Counted from the first letter of the stretch, positions 24,446-35,230 are shown. The stretch is DNA of 64,000 nt from Lactarius indigo (GCA_025766275.1 JAFKAC010000023.1:434001-498000), one strand, 5' to 3'. The notes: generated from the letters alone by a model not told the origin. Translations and numbers: made by a program.

Positions 24446-26552
24446 ATGCCCACTCCTCCTGAAGCCCCAGCAGCCAGCCAGTCGCGACCCCGTGTACGCA
24501 AGGTTACTCTGCGCCTGTCTCAGCCATCTGCATCAGACACACCTGCGGCAATGCCTGGACTGCTGCCACTGCCGCCGCCACCACCTGAGGGCCATGTACC
24601 ACCTCAAACTCCTGCATTACCGCCTCTGCCACCCCAGCATCTGCCACCAGTGGCAGGCCCTGTATTCGGTGGTCAGCACAGTTCGGCTGGTCTGGCTATG
24701 AATGTACCACCGACCTACACGCATCCATATGGTGCGATACCCTACCCTCCGCCATATCCACCCTTTCAACCATGGGGTTATGCCCAATACCCCATGGCAC
24801 CTCCGCTAGGATTTGCGCCAGGTCCATTCCCAGAGAATCCATTAGCCACTCAACGTGTGACCACTGGTGATGAAGACCCACCTGCACATAGGGAGCGTGG
24901 TCGTGTCGCTGATGGACCTACAGATCAAGACGTCCCTATGCGTGGGCATCCAGGAGGGACCAGGAGAGATGGGGGTGTGGGCGTGAACAGTGCCGCCCCG
25001 TCGTCAACTATGAGCGCACGGCCAGGCAAGACCTACCCCAACAAAGAAGTCAGTTATGGAGGTAAGCATTACATACCTTGTGCCAGGGAGTTATTCGTTG
25101 ACCACTTGAAGTCTGGCGATTCCAGACTGAGGTTCTCGACGACCACATCAAACATACGTTCACCACGCAGACTGACACGAAGTGGCCAGATTTCCGCGAG
25201 GAAGTGCTCTATCACCTTGAAAGGCATCGTAGTACGGTGCGCATCGTGTTTCGAATCATTGGAGAGGGAGGCGGATGGTCAGACCTTGCAAGTGAGTACG
25301 ACTGGGCAGATGCAATTTCTTGGCTGACAGGGAAGATACGTTCGGCGCGGACGCGTGCAGTGTCACTGGAAATTAAAAATATGGTGAGTCGCATGGCGCG
25401 TAACAAGGGCATATGACTGACCTTTGCATGATTGTAGCAAGACCTCCCACACACGAAGGCACGGAGGTCCAAGGGGAAGGGAAGGGAGAAACGCTGTCGT
25501 GACGACGACATCCCCCCGGCACCGAGTCCAGATGCAGCACGGCAGCTGGACTGCCTCATCAAGTTGCAGCAACATCTCAGCTGTAATAAACACTCCGGCC
25601 CAGGTAAAAAGACATACTGCTTGCTCAAGAAGTCAGGAGAGAACACCGAAGGGGGGCACGAGGAGCTGACCCATGAGGAGATGACGCTGTGGGCAAAACA
25701 CATAGTAAGCATCGTGAAAATGAGCGAACGTGACGAAAAACTCACCTAGCTTTCCAGTCGCTTGGGAAAGCAACGATACATACACCCCCGAATGTGAATA
25801 GGTACGACTACCCATCGACAAAAAAAGCTCAGACCATTCGTCCAACGCCCGAGGTGCACGTCTCAGTCAATATCACACCAACATCGGAAGCAGGGAACTC
25901 CACAACGCACCTAGTCTCTGCTGCGTCGACATCCACTCCAGGTCCATCACGTCTCGCTGGTGTCGACGGTAACCCCCCATGTGACACGCCATCAGGCGTT
26001 GCAGGGCCCAGCATGCTACGACCCACAAGTGGTCTGCGGCCCTCGCGGATTTTGGTCCTTCTTGACTGCCTTGTAGAACTGAGGGTTCCAACGATGATGG
26101 AACTGCTATTGCTCATGGACGAATACAAGCCGGCAATTGGCCTGAGTTACGTCAGCATACACGAGGAGTTTGTCGACCTCGGCATCATGGACTCGGTGGA
26201 CCTGTACTCACTACCGGTTGAACTCCTTGCGACGTACGGGGGTCTTGGTCATGATCTCGCCCACTGCCTCAACCGGTTTTGCGAAAACCTCTTCATCCCT
26301 CTTGGTTTGGTGGAGACGAGGAGCAACGACTCCCCCACCAATGACTCCCTCTCTCAACAGGAAGTGGCGTTGCAAGACCTGGAGGAAAGGGCCCCAAGGT
26401 CGCTTGAAGATGTTCACACGGACAAGGTAGTGGAAATTTCGGATGAGGAGACGTTGGTGGATGGGGCATCGTCAGATGACGACCCACTGGATGGTGACAG
26501 GGCAACGTCGTACAGGGCAACGTCGTACAGGGCAACGTCGTACGAAGTGTGA
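24446..26552 (+). CDS. Transposon-borne proline-rich protein of unknown function (649 aa)
   Basis: Exons 24446-25061, 25112-25383, 25438-25704 and 25758-26552 join in frame. The N-terminal 190 residues are rich in Pro, Gly and Tyr. A folded-looking middle follows (LDDHIKHTFTTQTDTKWPDF; RIVFRIIGEGGGWSDLA), then a basic stretch and a Cys/His module (CNKHSGPGKKTYC followed by GGHEELTHEEMTLWAKHI). The C-terminal third contains a Ser/Thr-rich linker, a hydrophobic helical part and an acidic tail ending in three RATSY repeats. I recall similar Cys/His modules in unnamed agaricomycete proteins but know no function. It lies inside the inverted repeats with the transposase, so it is cargo or an accessory transposition factor. 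DNA binding by the Cys/His module is a guess. Confidence 0.75.
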
Positions 26553-26754
26553 GGTAGCTTTGTCAGCTATCCCACGATCACACCCCCCCCCCAGCGTGCG
26601 TAACATATACTCAACAGTTGGTAGTTTTCCCTCAACCTTTGAGGGTTTTGATACACCCGTACTGTAAACATTTTCAATTCGATGTTTTTTTCCCAACATT
26701 CCTGAGTGATTGCCCGCAGTCATACATTCGTGTAGATACTTTTTTTCTAAAAAA

Positions 26755-27830
26755 CTAGGGAGGGACTTGGTACCCGCAGTGGCTGTACCAGCCCTTTGTG
26801 TCGTCTGCCATGACAGAGTGGATGGCCTCCCAGAATGTATTGAAGACGTTGCCATTGCCGGTCTCAAGATCCACGTTGACGCGAGCACGGTTTGCACGCA
26901 GCCATGCCTTGATGGATGAAAATGCCAATTCGATCGGGTTGAAGTCAGGCAAATATGCGGGGAGGTAAACGAGGCGTGCGCCATGTCCCTCAACCAGTTC
27001 GCGAATTCCATCTACCTTGTGAATGGCGGCGTTGTCGACAACGAGGACCAAATTGGGCATCGGCCATTCGTTCATGTGCAGGAGGAGGCCTTCAACAAAT
27101 TGCCGAAAAGTGTCGCCGGTAATGGCGTTCTCAATGACCTCAAGGTGTAAGATCCCATCCAGGGAGATAGCAGGTAGCATGGAATATTTCGTCCCACGAA
27201 GAAAGAACTCGTATCGGGCAGCACGCTCACCCCGAAGGGACCACGCATATGGCCTCCTCAGTGTAAGCCAATTGAAGTGGCTCTCATCGGCGAAAACGAG
27301 CTGTTCTGGGCGGAAATGAGTAGTGATGAGATTCATGTACTCTTCACGGTCCTGCTCATTATGCTCAAGAGCACGGCATGTGATCTGTTGCCGATGTCAT
27401 AAGAACCCAAGGGGCGAAAAGATGAAAATGTACAGTTTTCATTGTGTACCCCTCCCTTTGAAGGGAACGTAGGATTGTCGTAAGTGATACCTCAACGCCG
27501 CACGCCTCCTGAAGTTCCACCTGCAGCTCCATGAGCGATGTGTCGGCCTGGCGGTCAACAGCGTCGCAGAGGAACTGTGATAGTGAGACAGTGTCCATGA
27601 CCAACACATCGCAGACATACCTTTACTTGAATTGTGGTGAGGATGCACGGCCGACCATTGTCAATTGGTGGTGGGGAATGCACACCTCCAGTCTGGCGAT
27701 GCATTTTATGGATCCTCTTGAGCGACCGTATACTGATCCCAGTCATTTCATGGATCTCTGAGTCACGCAGTCCTTGAAGGGACATTGATAGGGCCAATTC
27801 CTTGATGTCCTTGGAGTACCGGCAGACCAT
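26755..27830 (-). CDS. Tc1/mariner transposase, DD34E (326 aa)
   Basis: Exons on the minus strand are 27830-27621, 27574-27434 and 27384-26755, all in frame. Residues 1-70 form a helix-turn-helix DNA-binding region (KDIKELALSMSLQGLRDSEI), and a second HTH-like part follows in exon 2 (VSLTTILRSLQREGYTMK). The catalytic DDE_3 domain contains FADESHFN (first Asp), VLVVDNAAIH (second Asp) and YLPDFNPIE (Glu), with 34 residues between the second Asp and the Glu. These residues cut and join DNA at the inverted repeats. The length is normal for the superfamily. The open frame, complete catalytic triad and splice sites suggest it can be active. Confidence 0.9.
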
Positions 27831-28062
27831 TGTTGAAGGATGATAGAAAAGTGTGGAAGCACGCCGACTTTGAGTTGGAGGTCGCACGCAGTGGCCGAGC
27901 ATAGCAACGCGGGTAACCTATTCGATAACCCAATTTTTCCGTGATACCTATCCCATAACCCCGATTCTGCATGACAACCCAATTTCTCTTGAATTTCCTT
28001 GTCGACTTAACTACAAACCCTGCTCTTGTGTTTTGAATGACCGTATGTCTGCTAAAAAAGGC

Positions 28063-28089
28063 AGGGGCCAAGTGTTATGAAAACCGCTG
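28063..28089 (-). repeat. Right terminal inverted repeat of the mariner element
   Basis: 27 bp, the inverted partner of 23864-23890. Followed by TA at 28090-28091. Confidence 0.85.
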
Positions 28090-28800
28090 TAAACCCTTCA
28101 CCCAAAAATATCTACTTGTAGACAAGGTTTTTTTTTGCCACTTCCGGTCTGCCTCGTTGGGGGATCGTCCGCATTTACTCTATCGTATCGGGGCGGCAAG
28201 TTTAGACCGCTTCTCGTTGGAGACGCGCCCGGCATCTGTAAGCCCGATCGAGTGACAAGCCAAGAGTGGTTCCAATCCGGGGCAGACCCAAACGTTGTCG
28301 ATAGGCCTGACTCTCAGTTGCCTTAATCAGATGTGCATACACACACGCATACCGGTCGGAGGTCCTCCCTGTTAAGAACAAGGCGAGTATGCGGGTTTTG
28401 TTTGCGCGAAGCTTTAATGCTACATGGAATTCGGATACACAACCGAGACTGGAGGGGGATTCCTTGAGGCATGCACGTCCGATGGTGGCGGAGCTCGCAT
28501 GTGGATGACGGACACGAATGCGCGAACTCGTCTACAGTAAATCCCTGTGCGAAACCGACCAGGAAGACCTTTGACGAGCAACCGAGGTACAAAAGAAAAA
28601 CCAAAACCTCAGAAACTTCAAGCAAATTTGGTCGAGCAAACAAAGGTCGAGTACAGTGTAGGGGATTCTCGAGGCGTGGATCGTGAAGTGTCAATCGCCG
28701 TTCGAACCTGCACTGTCCTGGTGAAGGCGCGCGAATACTCATAAACAAAGCACCTGCGAAGCGAAGGAGAATCCGCACGGGCGACTCACCCCGGTAAGAA
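28090..28800. repeat. Decayed upstream part of another SLATT unit
   Basis: The segment at 28,130-28,330 resembles 19,090-19,340 (shared words around TCTAGACCGC, AGCCCGATCGA and CGATAGGCC). The segment at 28,500-28,640 resembles 13,690-13,850, and 28,735-28,790 resembles 19,640-19,700. It is the continuation of the E-unit spacer beyond the transposon. No SLATT reading frame follows, so the unit is truncated. The long minus-strand open frame across it looks like chance. Confidence 0.6.
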
Positions 28801-30406
28801 AACTCGCCCGCGATAAAACCAGACGTGGTTCGGAGACGGCTACCTCCAATATCCGTCGTCTTCAAAAGAGTTGATGGTGGCGCACTGCTGTTGGGCCCGG
28901 GACGCTCCTCGGCGCCGACCGGGAATATAGTCGTCCGGGGCCCAGCTGGTCTGGGTCCGGGCCGTTCCATTTCCGTCATACAAGCACTCACTGCAGCAGC
29001 TTGAGGGGCTTACTGTATTGTACTGTACTTGCATCATGATGCGCCGCTGTTACGTAGGAGTCAAAGGGTGGAAGACCACCCGAAATGCACCTCGCCGACG
29101 ACCCTTACACCGATTCTTACTTTAGCGAACCAATTGCCGCTCCGAGGGGTCCCCACACGGCCCCCCACACCCCGCAAAGTTCCTTCCAACAAACTAATTC
29201 GGGTTTTCCCGGTCGCCCTTTCCCATTCGTTCGCTCTTCTTTCGGTCTAAAAAAACTCTGATGCTGATACAATAATAGTAGCAAATGTGGGACTCCAATG
29301 TGGACCCGTGGGATGTTGCCGGCGCCGCCAGCGGGAATGCGGGTGTGTTGGGGGGAGCTGGCACTGGTTTGCCGGTCCGGCGCGGGCAAACGAATCAGCC
29401 CAGTCCGAGGACGACTCGCCAAGATCCTTCAGAGGCTAGCTAGATCCTTGTTCCGAGTCAACCAGCTATCAAATCAAATGGGCACATATAGCGAACGGCA
29501 TTATGTGGTGGGTTGAGTCTCTGGATGATGGTCGAGGTGGGTGCCCAACCCACTGGCACTCCATGTGCGTGGGGATCCCACGAGGGCACCGGTAATGTTC
29601 GAGCCCCATTAGTCGACCTTCCGTCTTACTGCTTACATTGAATACAGTATACACATACAGAAGAATGCGAGGGCTTCAGATGATACGTATGAGTAACCAA
29701 GGAGATATACGGCATCTCAGAGGTTCCAAACATATGATTACGACCAAGGTGGAGTTAATGAGGCGGCAGGCCGACGCGCGGCGCGTCCATCACATTCTTT
29801 GGGCTGCAAAATCCTGTAAGAACAAAAAAAACCTGAACTTGTGTAACAACACGGGAAAAGGTGTATATACAGCACAACTCGAGCCGAAGCAGACAGAAAT
29901 GGCATATTGGGAAGAGGAGGGGTAAAAAGCAAACAAAAAAGTGAGCGACGGGGAGAAATAATATATGAAGAAAAGCGAAGAAACAGAACGGGATAAAAAA
30001 AAAAACGGAAAAGACCGGACGTGATAGATAGATAAAGCAAGCAGATTGAGAGAGCGTAAGTAAGAGACGAAGAAAGCGAAGAAAAGGTAAGGCGATGTGT
30101 GCCTGTCTGCGGCATGGAGTATGCGGTGGTGGTGGTGTATGCATGTGCCGGAGATGTAAGTATGTAATCTGTGTCTGTGCTGTATCTTGGCTGTATTCCT
30201 ACACGTGGAGGGAAGAGTCGGTAGAGGGGAGTGGGGCCTGGGGCTGGGGCAATCCTCGTCTCGGAGAGACCAAGGGGTAAGGGGCGGCGAGAGGCGAGGT
30301 AAGAATGCCGGTGGTAACTGGTTTGTAGACGAATGCGAAAGAAAGAAATGATACGCTCTCGCTTCGCAGCGAGGGTGGGAGAGGCGGCAGTGGTGACGGA
30401 ATATTT
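28801..30406. other. Intergenic region, no gene recognised
   Basis: Low-information sequence. The 29,750-30,100 part is purine-rich on the plus strand, which produces long spurious frames on the other strand. Part of it may be 3' untranslated sequence of the G-gamma gene. Confidence 0.5.
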
Positions 30407-30848
30407 TCATTGGACGATACAACAGCCAGCGCGGGTCTGTGGCGCATACGGGTCTTCGTTCTTGCCGATAGGGCCCCACACCGACGGTACCTGCGAATAT
30501 GCGCACAAAAACGATATCAGTACGAGAACTCTACCTCATCGAGCGAAAGTAGTGGAAGAGCGATAGAAAGATAGAGGGGGGGGGGGATCGCAAAGTGGAA
30601 AAGAGTGGGAAAGAAAGATGGGTGAAGATGAACATGAAAAAGGAGATGACGGAATTGGGAGGGAAAGCCAAACGGAGAGAGAGACTGACGAGGTGGTCTG
30701 TAGTTGTCTTGCAGTATCTTATGAGGCTTGCGCTCGCCTCGCTTACGCGTATGCGAGGGCGACCGAGATCCTCGCGCAGCCGTTGATTGTGCTCGAGGAG
30801 GCGGCGGAGCTTGAGCTCGGACATGGATTGTTTTGGGCGTGACGACAT
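30407..30848 (-). CDS. Heterotrimeric G-protein gamma subunit (80 aa)
   Basis: Exon 1 (30848-30690) and exon 2 (30490-30407) are separated by a 199-nt intron with GTCAGT donor and CGCAG acceptor, phase 0. The protein starts [20 protein letters not shown] and continues with a GGL-type helix ([19 protein letters not shown]) and the segment [11 protein letters not shown]. It then reads [17 protein letters not shown] and ends with the CaaX box CIVQ, preceded by another Cys. This is the standard layout of a fungal G-gamma: the helix pairs with G-beta and the CaaX cysteine is prenylated for membrane attachment. It acts in pheromone and nutrient G-protein signalling. It appears intact and is probably a core gene at the edge of the island. 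The intron is longer than its neighbours. Confidence 0.88.
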
Positions 30849-32283
30849 CGGGAGCTGGGAAAAACACTGTAACGGGGACGGGAAGAGTGAACAGGCAAGG
30901 GGGGAAGCAAGGGAGAGTGAGGGGAAGGGGTCACGGATACAGATGTGATGGCGTGGTGAAGAGGACAGCACAGGGACTACTCGGGATTTACCCTTTTTCA
31001 GGCACACCCCCATAAACGGTACTTTCTCACGGTAGCGTGCCGGATATCACCCTCTCCTCCTCCTCAGCGAATAAGATGCCCTCCGTGCAACATGTGTTTT
31101 TATCCGTGTACAGTATCAGGCCTGCGAATCAGGAACTCCCCGAACCCCTCCGCCTTGGGCGGCCTGTAGAAAAATGGGGTAGCGCAAGGGCAACTCATTG
31201 CACAAAATTATTACGACATTCATTCAAGCTGTCAATACGACACGTAGGTCCAATCAATCGCGTAGAATATATATACAAAACGAGATTTGATCTTTTCAAC
31301 CAAAGTATTTTCTCCCCCCTCAGGTCTTCTCAGTAGACGATCGAACGCACCTCCAAGGATGCCCTGGCTCTGCGGTGCAACAGTCCGGATTGCCATTGCC
31401 AATAGGCCAGCCTGAGGGCTACCCAGAGCTTGGTCCGAACACTCGTGATAGATGATTACCTTGTGCCATCCTCGTGGTGTTCTGCTCCCGACCAGGACCG
31501 AGAATGGGTCCCCTTTCCGGGCAGCACTGCCACAGCCGACACCCATTCCCATCCCCGAGCCTGATGCTTATCATCATGCCCAGACCCCACGCCGACTACC
31601 GCCGGTACCCCACACGCGCCGCCGTCTCGCGGGGTGTCCGGGTGGCACCTCCTCGGCTTCCGTGACGCTCGCTGCGGGGTTGCTGGGCGTGTCCTCGAGG
31701 CCATGGCTGAGACTCTCGATGTGCGTGACCGATCCCACGCCTGTCGTTGAGTTCGCACGCGTACAACCCTCGCGGGAACTGATACAGTACGCAGCAGCGA
31801 GAACTCTTCGAGCTCCGAGTATCGAGATCAGGAGCGAGGAGAGACATCACGTGATCATAAAACCAGGTCCCCCTATATGACACGGTCATTCCATTGCTCC
31901 GCTCTCTCACCATGGATAGGACCTCAGCCGACACAGGGGATAACTCAACGGACAGGATGTCAGGCTATTCGCTAATGTCAGATGGGGCGAGTGAAATCGA
32001 GCCGGATTCAATGCAGGGCGTCTCCAAGTTCATGCTTTCTAGAGAATATTGCAGGGTTGTTATGTCCCTGTATTCTGCTGCCAGGGTAATTGCCTCACTA
32101 TCCTTAACTCTTCGTATTTGTTTCATTACTCCTCTTACAGAGGATGTCAGACAATGTCATAGATAAATAATTCACCGCGCAACAGACCCGGTTTCGGTTG
32201 GTCAGATTTGATATTTTCCAATATTCGACATGATTGTCCGAAGAAACCATGACCACGTGACCAGCGTGGCTCTGTCTCTTTGC
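30849..32283. other. Intergenic region with possible 5' exons of the DUF6532 relic
   Basis: I recognise no protein. Frames at 31,452-31,880 and 31,894-32,166 (plus) could be the low-complexity N-terminal exons of the downstream DUF6532 gene, since such proteins often begin with disordered sequence, but neither is conclusive. Confidence 0.35.
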
Positions 32284-32284
32284 A

Positions 32285-33059
32285 GAATTTATCTTGCAAG
32301 GATGCGTTCCCTACGCCCCAGATGAAGGACGAATGGGCAGCGGATATTTGGCGTGAAGCGTGTGCAAAGACTAGGGTCAATTTTGACCCTTCTATGCGAT
32401 CCGAACTGGCAAGTCTCGTTCCCGCCAAGACGCTGCATATACTTACTTCCATTTTATCATCAGTTCGTAGACAGCACTATGAAGCTGTTCATTGACGCGA
32501 AGAAGAGGGCCATCGTCGCTATAGAGATTTTCTATGGCTTCGACACGATACCTACATCCGACAGTATTAGCAACCACGCAACCCTTGCCCAGGAGTTGTT
32601 GTCTGAGAGGTCTTTTGTCCATATTGTTTGTCCGTCTTCATCACTATTTACGACCCACTGATCATCACGCAGCGACCTAACCTTAACCCTCCCCAGCACC
32701 CATACCGACACATCGTGATTTAAAAGGTCATCAACACCGCCTGGTTTCGGAAGAGGGTGGGTGATGGTGTCGTTTTTCGTGAATATTGTTTCCCGTTGTT
32801 AGTCCCGCCCTCACGTTGGTCAGAGCCGTGCTGAGGTTCGATGGTAGTTGATTTTCATGCTCTTGGTCAGATCGAGTGCTGCATCGATGAGTGGTCCGAT
32901 GGCACACTTCAGGAGACCAGGTGGGACGAAGAGTGGTTCAAGATCGCGTATCGGTCACATGTCGGTTCGCTCGACGACTTCCAGAAACTTGGCACTGCTC
33001 AAGGTTATTATGATTCGTTAGAACACATTCGAAGCAGTCTCCTCAAGGTAGCACGGTAG
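32285..33059 (+). pseudogene. DUF6532-type protein, decayed
   Basis: After an acceptor (TTTGCAG) the frame reads AFPTPQMKDEWAADIWREAC, then after a 47-nt intron VDSTMKLFIDAKKRA and LLSERSFVHI. Further exons read KVINTAWFRKRVGDGVVFRE, ALTLVRAVL and IECCIDEWSDGTLQETRWDE, ending near LRSSLLKVAR at 33059 in the same general order. The order and motifs (NTAWF, IECCIDEW) fit the DUF6532 family, common and uncharacterised in Agaricomycetes. An in-frame TAA before KVINTAW at about 32,725 and a frameshift near 32,810 break it. A short stretch near 44,200-44,290 resembles 32,256-32,330 and may be another scrap. Confidence 0.55.
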
Positions 33060-33489
33060 AGAATCAAGTCGCTATGTCTACGTATTGTAAGACATTGTTT
33101 GCTAAGACATAATTCTCATCTAGCGAGCATACAGAACAACCTCCTCTGTAAATGTCACCTGCACCGTCCGCGCCATCTGCACCACTCCGGTTATATCAGG
33201 ATTTGTAGGTTCTGGTGATGAACATTGCGGACGACTAACAGTCTCAATGGCGCATGGCCTGGATAATGATGCTATTGTGTGCATCCCGATTGGAAATCCA
33301 CGTTTCAACGAGTTCGCACGTATCCAGTCTCGTATTCTCATGTACTGTATGTGATCGTGTCTGTCTATAGGTTGGGTGTCTACACCCCACGATGCATCAT
33401 GACTTGCGAAATCCCACAGATCCTTGTTTTTGTTAAACTCTGCCCAATTCACCGCGTCTCACATTCCTGGCTCGGGAGAGGGGGGACTG

Positions 33490-33790
33490 CCACCACTTTG
33501 CGCGTAAGCTAGTGGCCAGCCCATGTTGAACCGTGGGAGTGATCCTGGATCAAAATGGACTGCCAGAATCTCCGCAGGCTCTTCAATGCGAAGTGGTCTA
33601 ACAGATACCGCGAGACATTGGAGGAGTCGATGTCCGAATTGTCACTTCTCTTCGTCAATTCGAAGAAACGTTTGTTCATATGTTTCATCCAACGTCTTTA
33701 GCAAGTAGTCCAAAACAATATGGACACTTGCGGGAAAACATTGGCGCAAGATATCTAAACATGCAGTAAACCCATCTGAACCTGTGGCAT
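33490..33790 (-). pseudogene. NLR fragment (start of the exon after the NACHT domain)
   Basis: On the minus strand the sequence follows the start of NLR exon 10: an acceptor CCACAG, then FRWVYC, RCFPAS, TLDETYEQTFLRIDEEK and LLQCLAVSVRPLRIEE. One extra base near 33,765 and a stop in place of an Arg codon disrupt it. The intron sequence before it also matches the NLR intron, so the breakpoint with the NC2-alpha relic lies inside an intron. Similarity to NLR1 is highest by eye. Confidence 0.7.
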
Positions 33791-33799
33791 TTATTACAG

Positions 33800-33957
33800 T
33801 AAGCGACAATGATAATCAGAGAAACCACAGGAAGACAAGTACATACAGATAACAATCGGCGTAACCTGCGCAATTTTGCCAATTTCCTCATCCTTCTGCA
33901 TAGTCTTGATGCGTGCCTGCAAACGATACGCTTTGTAGTCTTATTTCTATTTTTCAT
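33800..33957 (-). pseudogene. NC2-alpha (Dr1-associated corepressor)-like histone-fold fragment, copy 1
   Basis: One exon is readable at about 33916-33850 on the minus strand: ARIKTMQKDEEIGKIAQVTP. It matches the conserved first helices of the H2A-like histone fold of NC2-alpha/Bur6-type subunits (family pattern ARIKxxMQxDEExGKxAxxxP), which bind TBP with NC2-beta to regulate transcription. The 5' exon and everything after the next splice donor are missing; NLR sequence takes the place of the downstream exons. The second copy is at 52.8-54.3 kb. Confidence 0.6.
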
Positions 33958-34085
33958 GATGACGACGGCGGTGTGATAATTGTACAGTTATTTGAGTGTA
34001 GAGAGACGGGTCGCCATCATCACACACACACACACTCGCCCTGGGGCCCGGGTTAGCGTCTCACCCGACACGCACAACCATCACC

Positions 34086-34800
34086 ATGGCTTTCTCTCTT
34101 TCGCCCTCACTCACACTGACCCTCTCCTCTACACCCTCTACCTCCTCCAGCGCACCGTCTTTCCCTCCACATCCGCCCCCCGCAAGCCCCCGACCGAGTT
34201 CAAGGCGGGTTACTCGTGGCTGTCGCGCGCGCACGCCCCTACGGTCCTCTTCACGATTTGCACCCCGCGCAAGCTCACTAGGTTTGATGGGAAGGACGGC
34301 GGGAGGATCTTACTAGCCATCTCTGGCACCGTGTACGACGTCACGTCCGGAAGGGGGTTCCTATGGCCCAGGTATGCGAAGCCCGGACCCGAATTGGAGA
34401 ACTCTGCGGGCTGATGGGTGATGGTACTGCTTTTTGAACAGACGGGACGGGAATTTTGCGGGGCGTGACGCATCGCATGGAGTAGAATGGCGAAACAGTC
34501 GTTTGATCTCGGCGCGTAGCCCCTGCCATATGCTCTTTTTACCTCCGTTCTGACTGGATGGCTGTAGATATTGACGCCCATCGACCAACCATTCAAGTTA
34601 GACAAGCTCGAGGATCTCACTCCCGAGGAGGTGTCAGTGTTGTTGCTTCTGTCGTTTGTATCATTGCTAATTCCCGCTATTTATAAAGCAGCGAGAGCAT
34701 GAAGGGGTGGATTGGGCACCTCTCTCGAACAAGTGTATCATTTGTGGTCGACTTGTTGAGAATGACTCTACTATTTGAAGGTTACAATAGGTGGATGCGC
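34086..34800 (+). pseudogene. Cytochrome-b5-like MAPR (Dap1-type) protein, copy 1, broken
   Basis: A membrane-anchor segment (LYTLYLLQRTVFPSTS) is followed by PPTEFKAGYSWLSRAHAPTV and the heme-binding-fold core (FDGKDGGRILLAISGTVYDV). After introns come GNFAGRDASHG, AKQSFDLG, LTPIDQPFKLDKLEDLTPEE and IICGRLVENDS. This is the order of fungal membrane-associated progesterone receptor family proteins, which bind heme and support sterol P450 enzymes. Frameshifts sit between the anchor and its start codon, at the FLWP site where the family has FYGP, in the 5-bp insertion after ASHG, and near the C terminus. It is divergent from the NC2-alpha relic, with only about 130 bp between them. Confidence 0.7.
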
Positions 34801-34849
34801 TGCCAGTGACTCGTTATCAAAATGTTTTGGTTATGTTTATTGAACTATC

Positions 34850-35230
34850 TTCCACCAGGTGCAGCATCTAGCATGTGAACGTCCACGGCCTGGTACTGTA
34901 TCGTTTGAAGGCAATGGCTCTACCTATCTTCTCAAGGTTGGATGCTCGACCGTACCTTGCTAAATATCGCACTCCCCTCACTCACTCCCAGTAAGGCGAA
35001 GGAGCTTAGCTTTCCTGCGGGTGTTGGACTGGAAGATGGTTTTTGGAGCATCTGGACGCTACATTTCCGAGGGCTGCCGAGCAAAGGGTTATCGGCGTTC
35101 GTAGTTCCGTACTTTTTGCCTTCATCGTCTGCTTACCGTTGCCCAGTCCCCGTGGCACTGATTACGATCGACCCCTCGTCCCCCCGCGCGCCCGCCTTCC
35201 GGATGAAATTGGCATAAGCGCCGTGGGTAC
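34850..35230 (+). pseudogene. Unidentified duplicated gene remnant X, copy 1
   Basis: Downstream of MAPR copy 1, a segment beginning near TATCTTCCACCAGGTG is similar to the sequence following MAPR copy 2 (50.15-50.62 kb, minus). A readable frame gives PSKAKELSFPAGVGLEDG, like PSGAKELSCKCAGPEN in the other copy. The family is not recognised, and other frames are open too, so coding status is uncertain. Confidence 0.4.

Larger units (their letters stand above)
23864..28089. mobile_element. Complete 4226-bp Tc1/mariner-type transposon with two genes
   Basis: The left end (CAGCAGTTTTCATAACAC at 23864) and the right end read inward on the minus strand (CAGCGGTTTTCATAACAC from 28089) form 27-bp inverted repeats with two mismatches, both running on into TGGCCCCT. 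TA flanks each side (23862-23863 and 28090-28091), the classic mariner target duplication. Inside are an accessory gene (plus) and a DD34E transposase (minus) that converge. Near the right end (27,905-27,995) are direct repeats of a GGTTATxxxATAGG word. The flanks joined across the TA align with the D-unit spacer at about 19,055-19,115, which shows the pre-insertion state. Both genes are intact, so the element may be young. Confidence 0.88.

Noticed and set aside
28323..28991. 222-codon open frame on the minus strand
   Set aside because: It runs across a decayed SLATT-unit repeat whose other copies do not keep it open, its composition is arginine/proline/cysteine-rich, and no domain is visible.
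29755..30506. Long minus-strand open frames rich in Phe, Leu and Ser
   Set aside because: They come from a purine-rich plus strand; the true gene here is the G-gamma subunit, whose last exon overlaps one of them in another frame.
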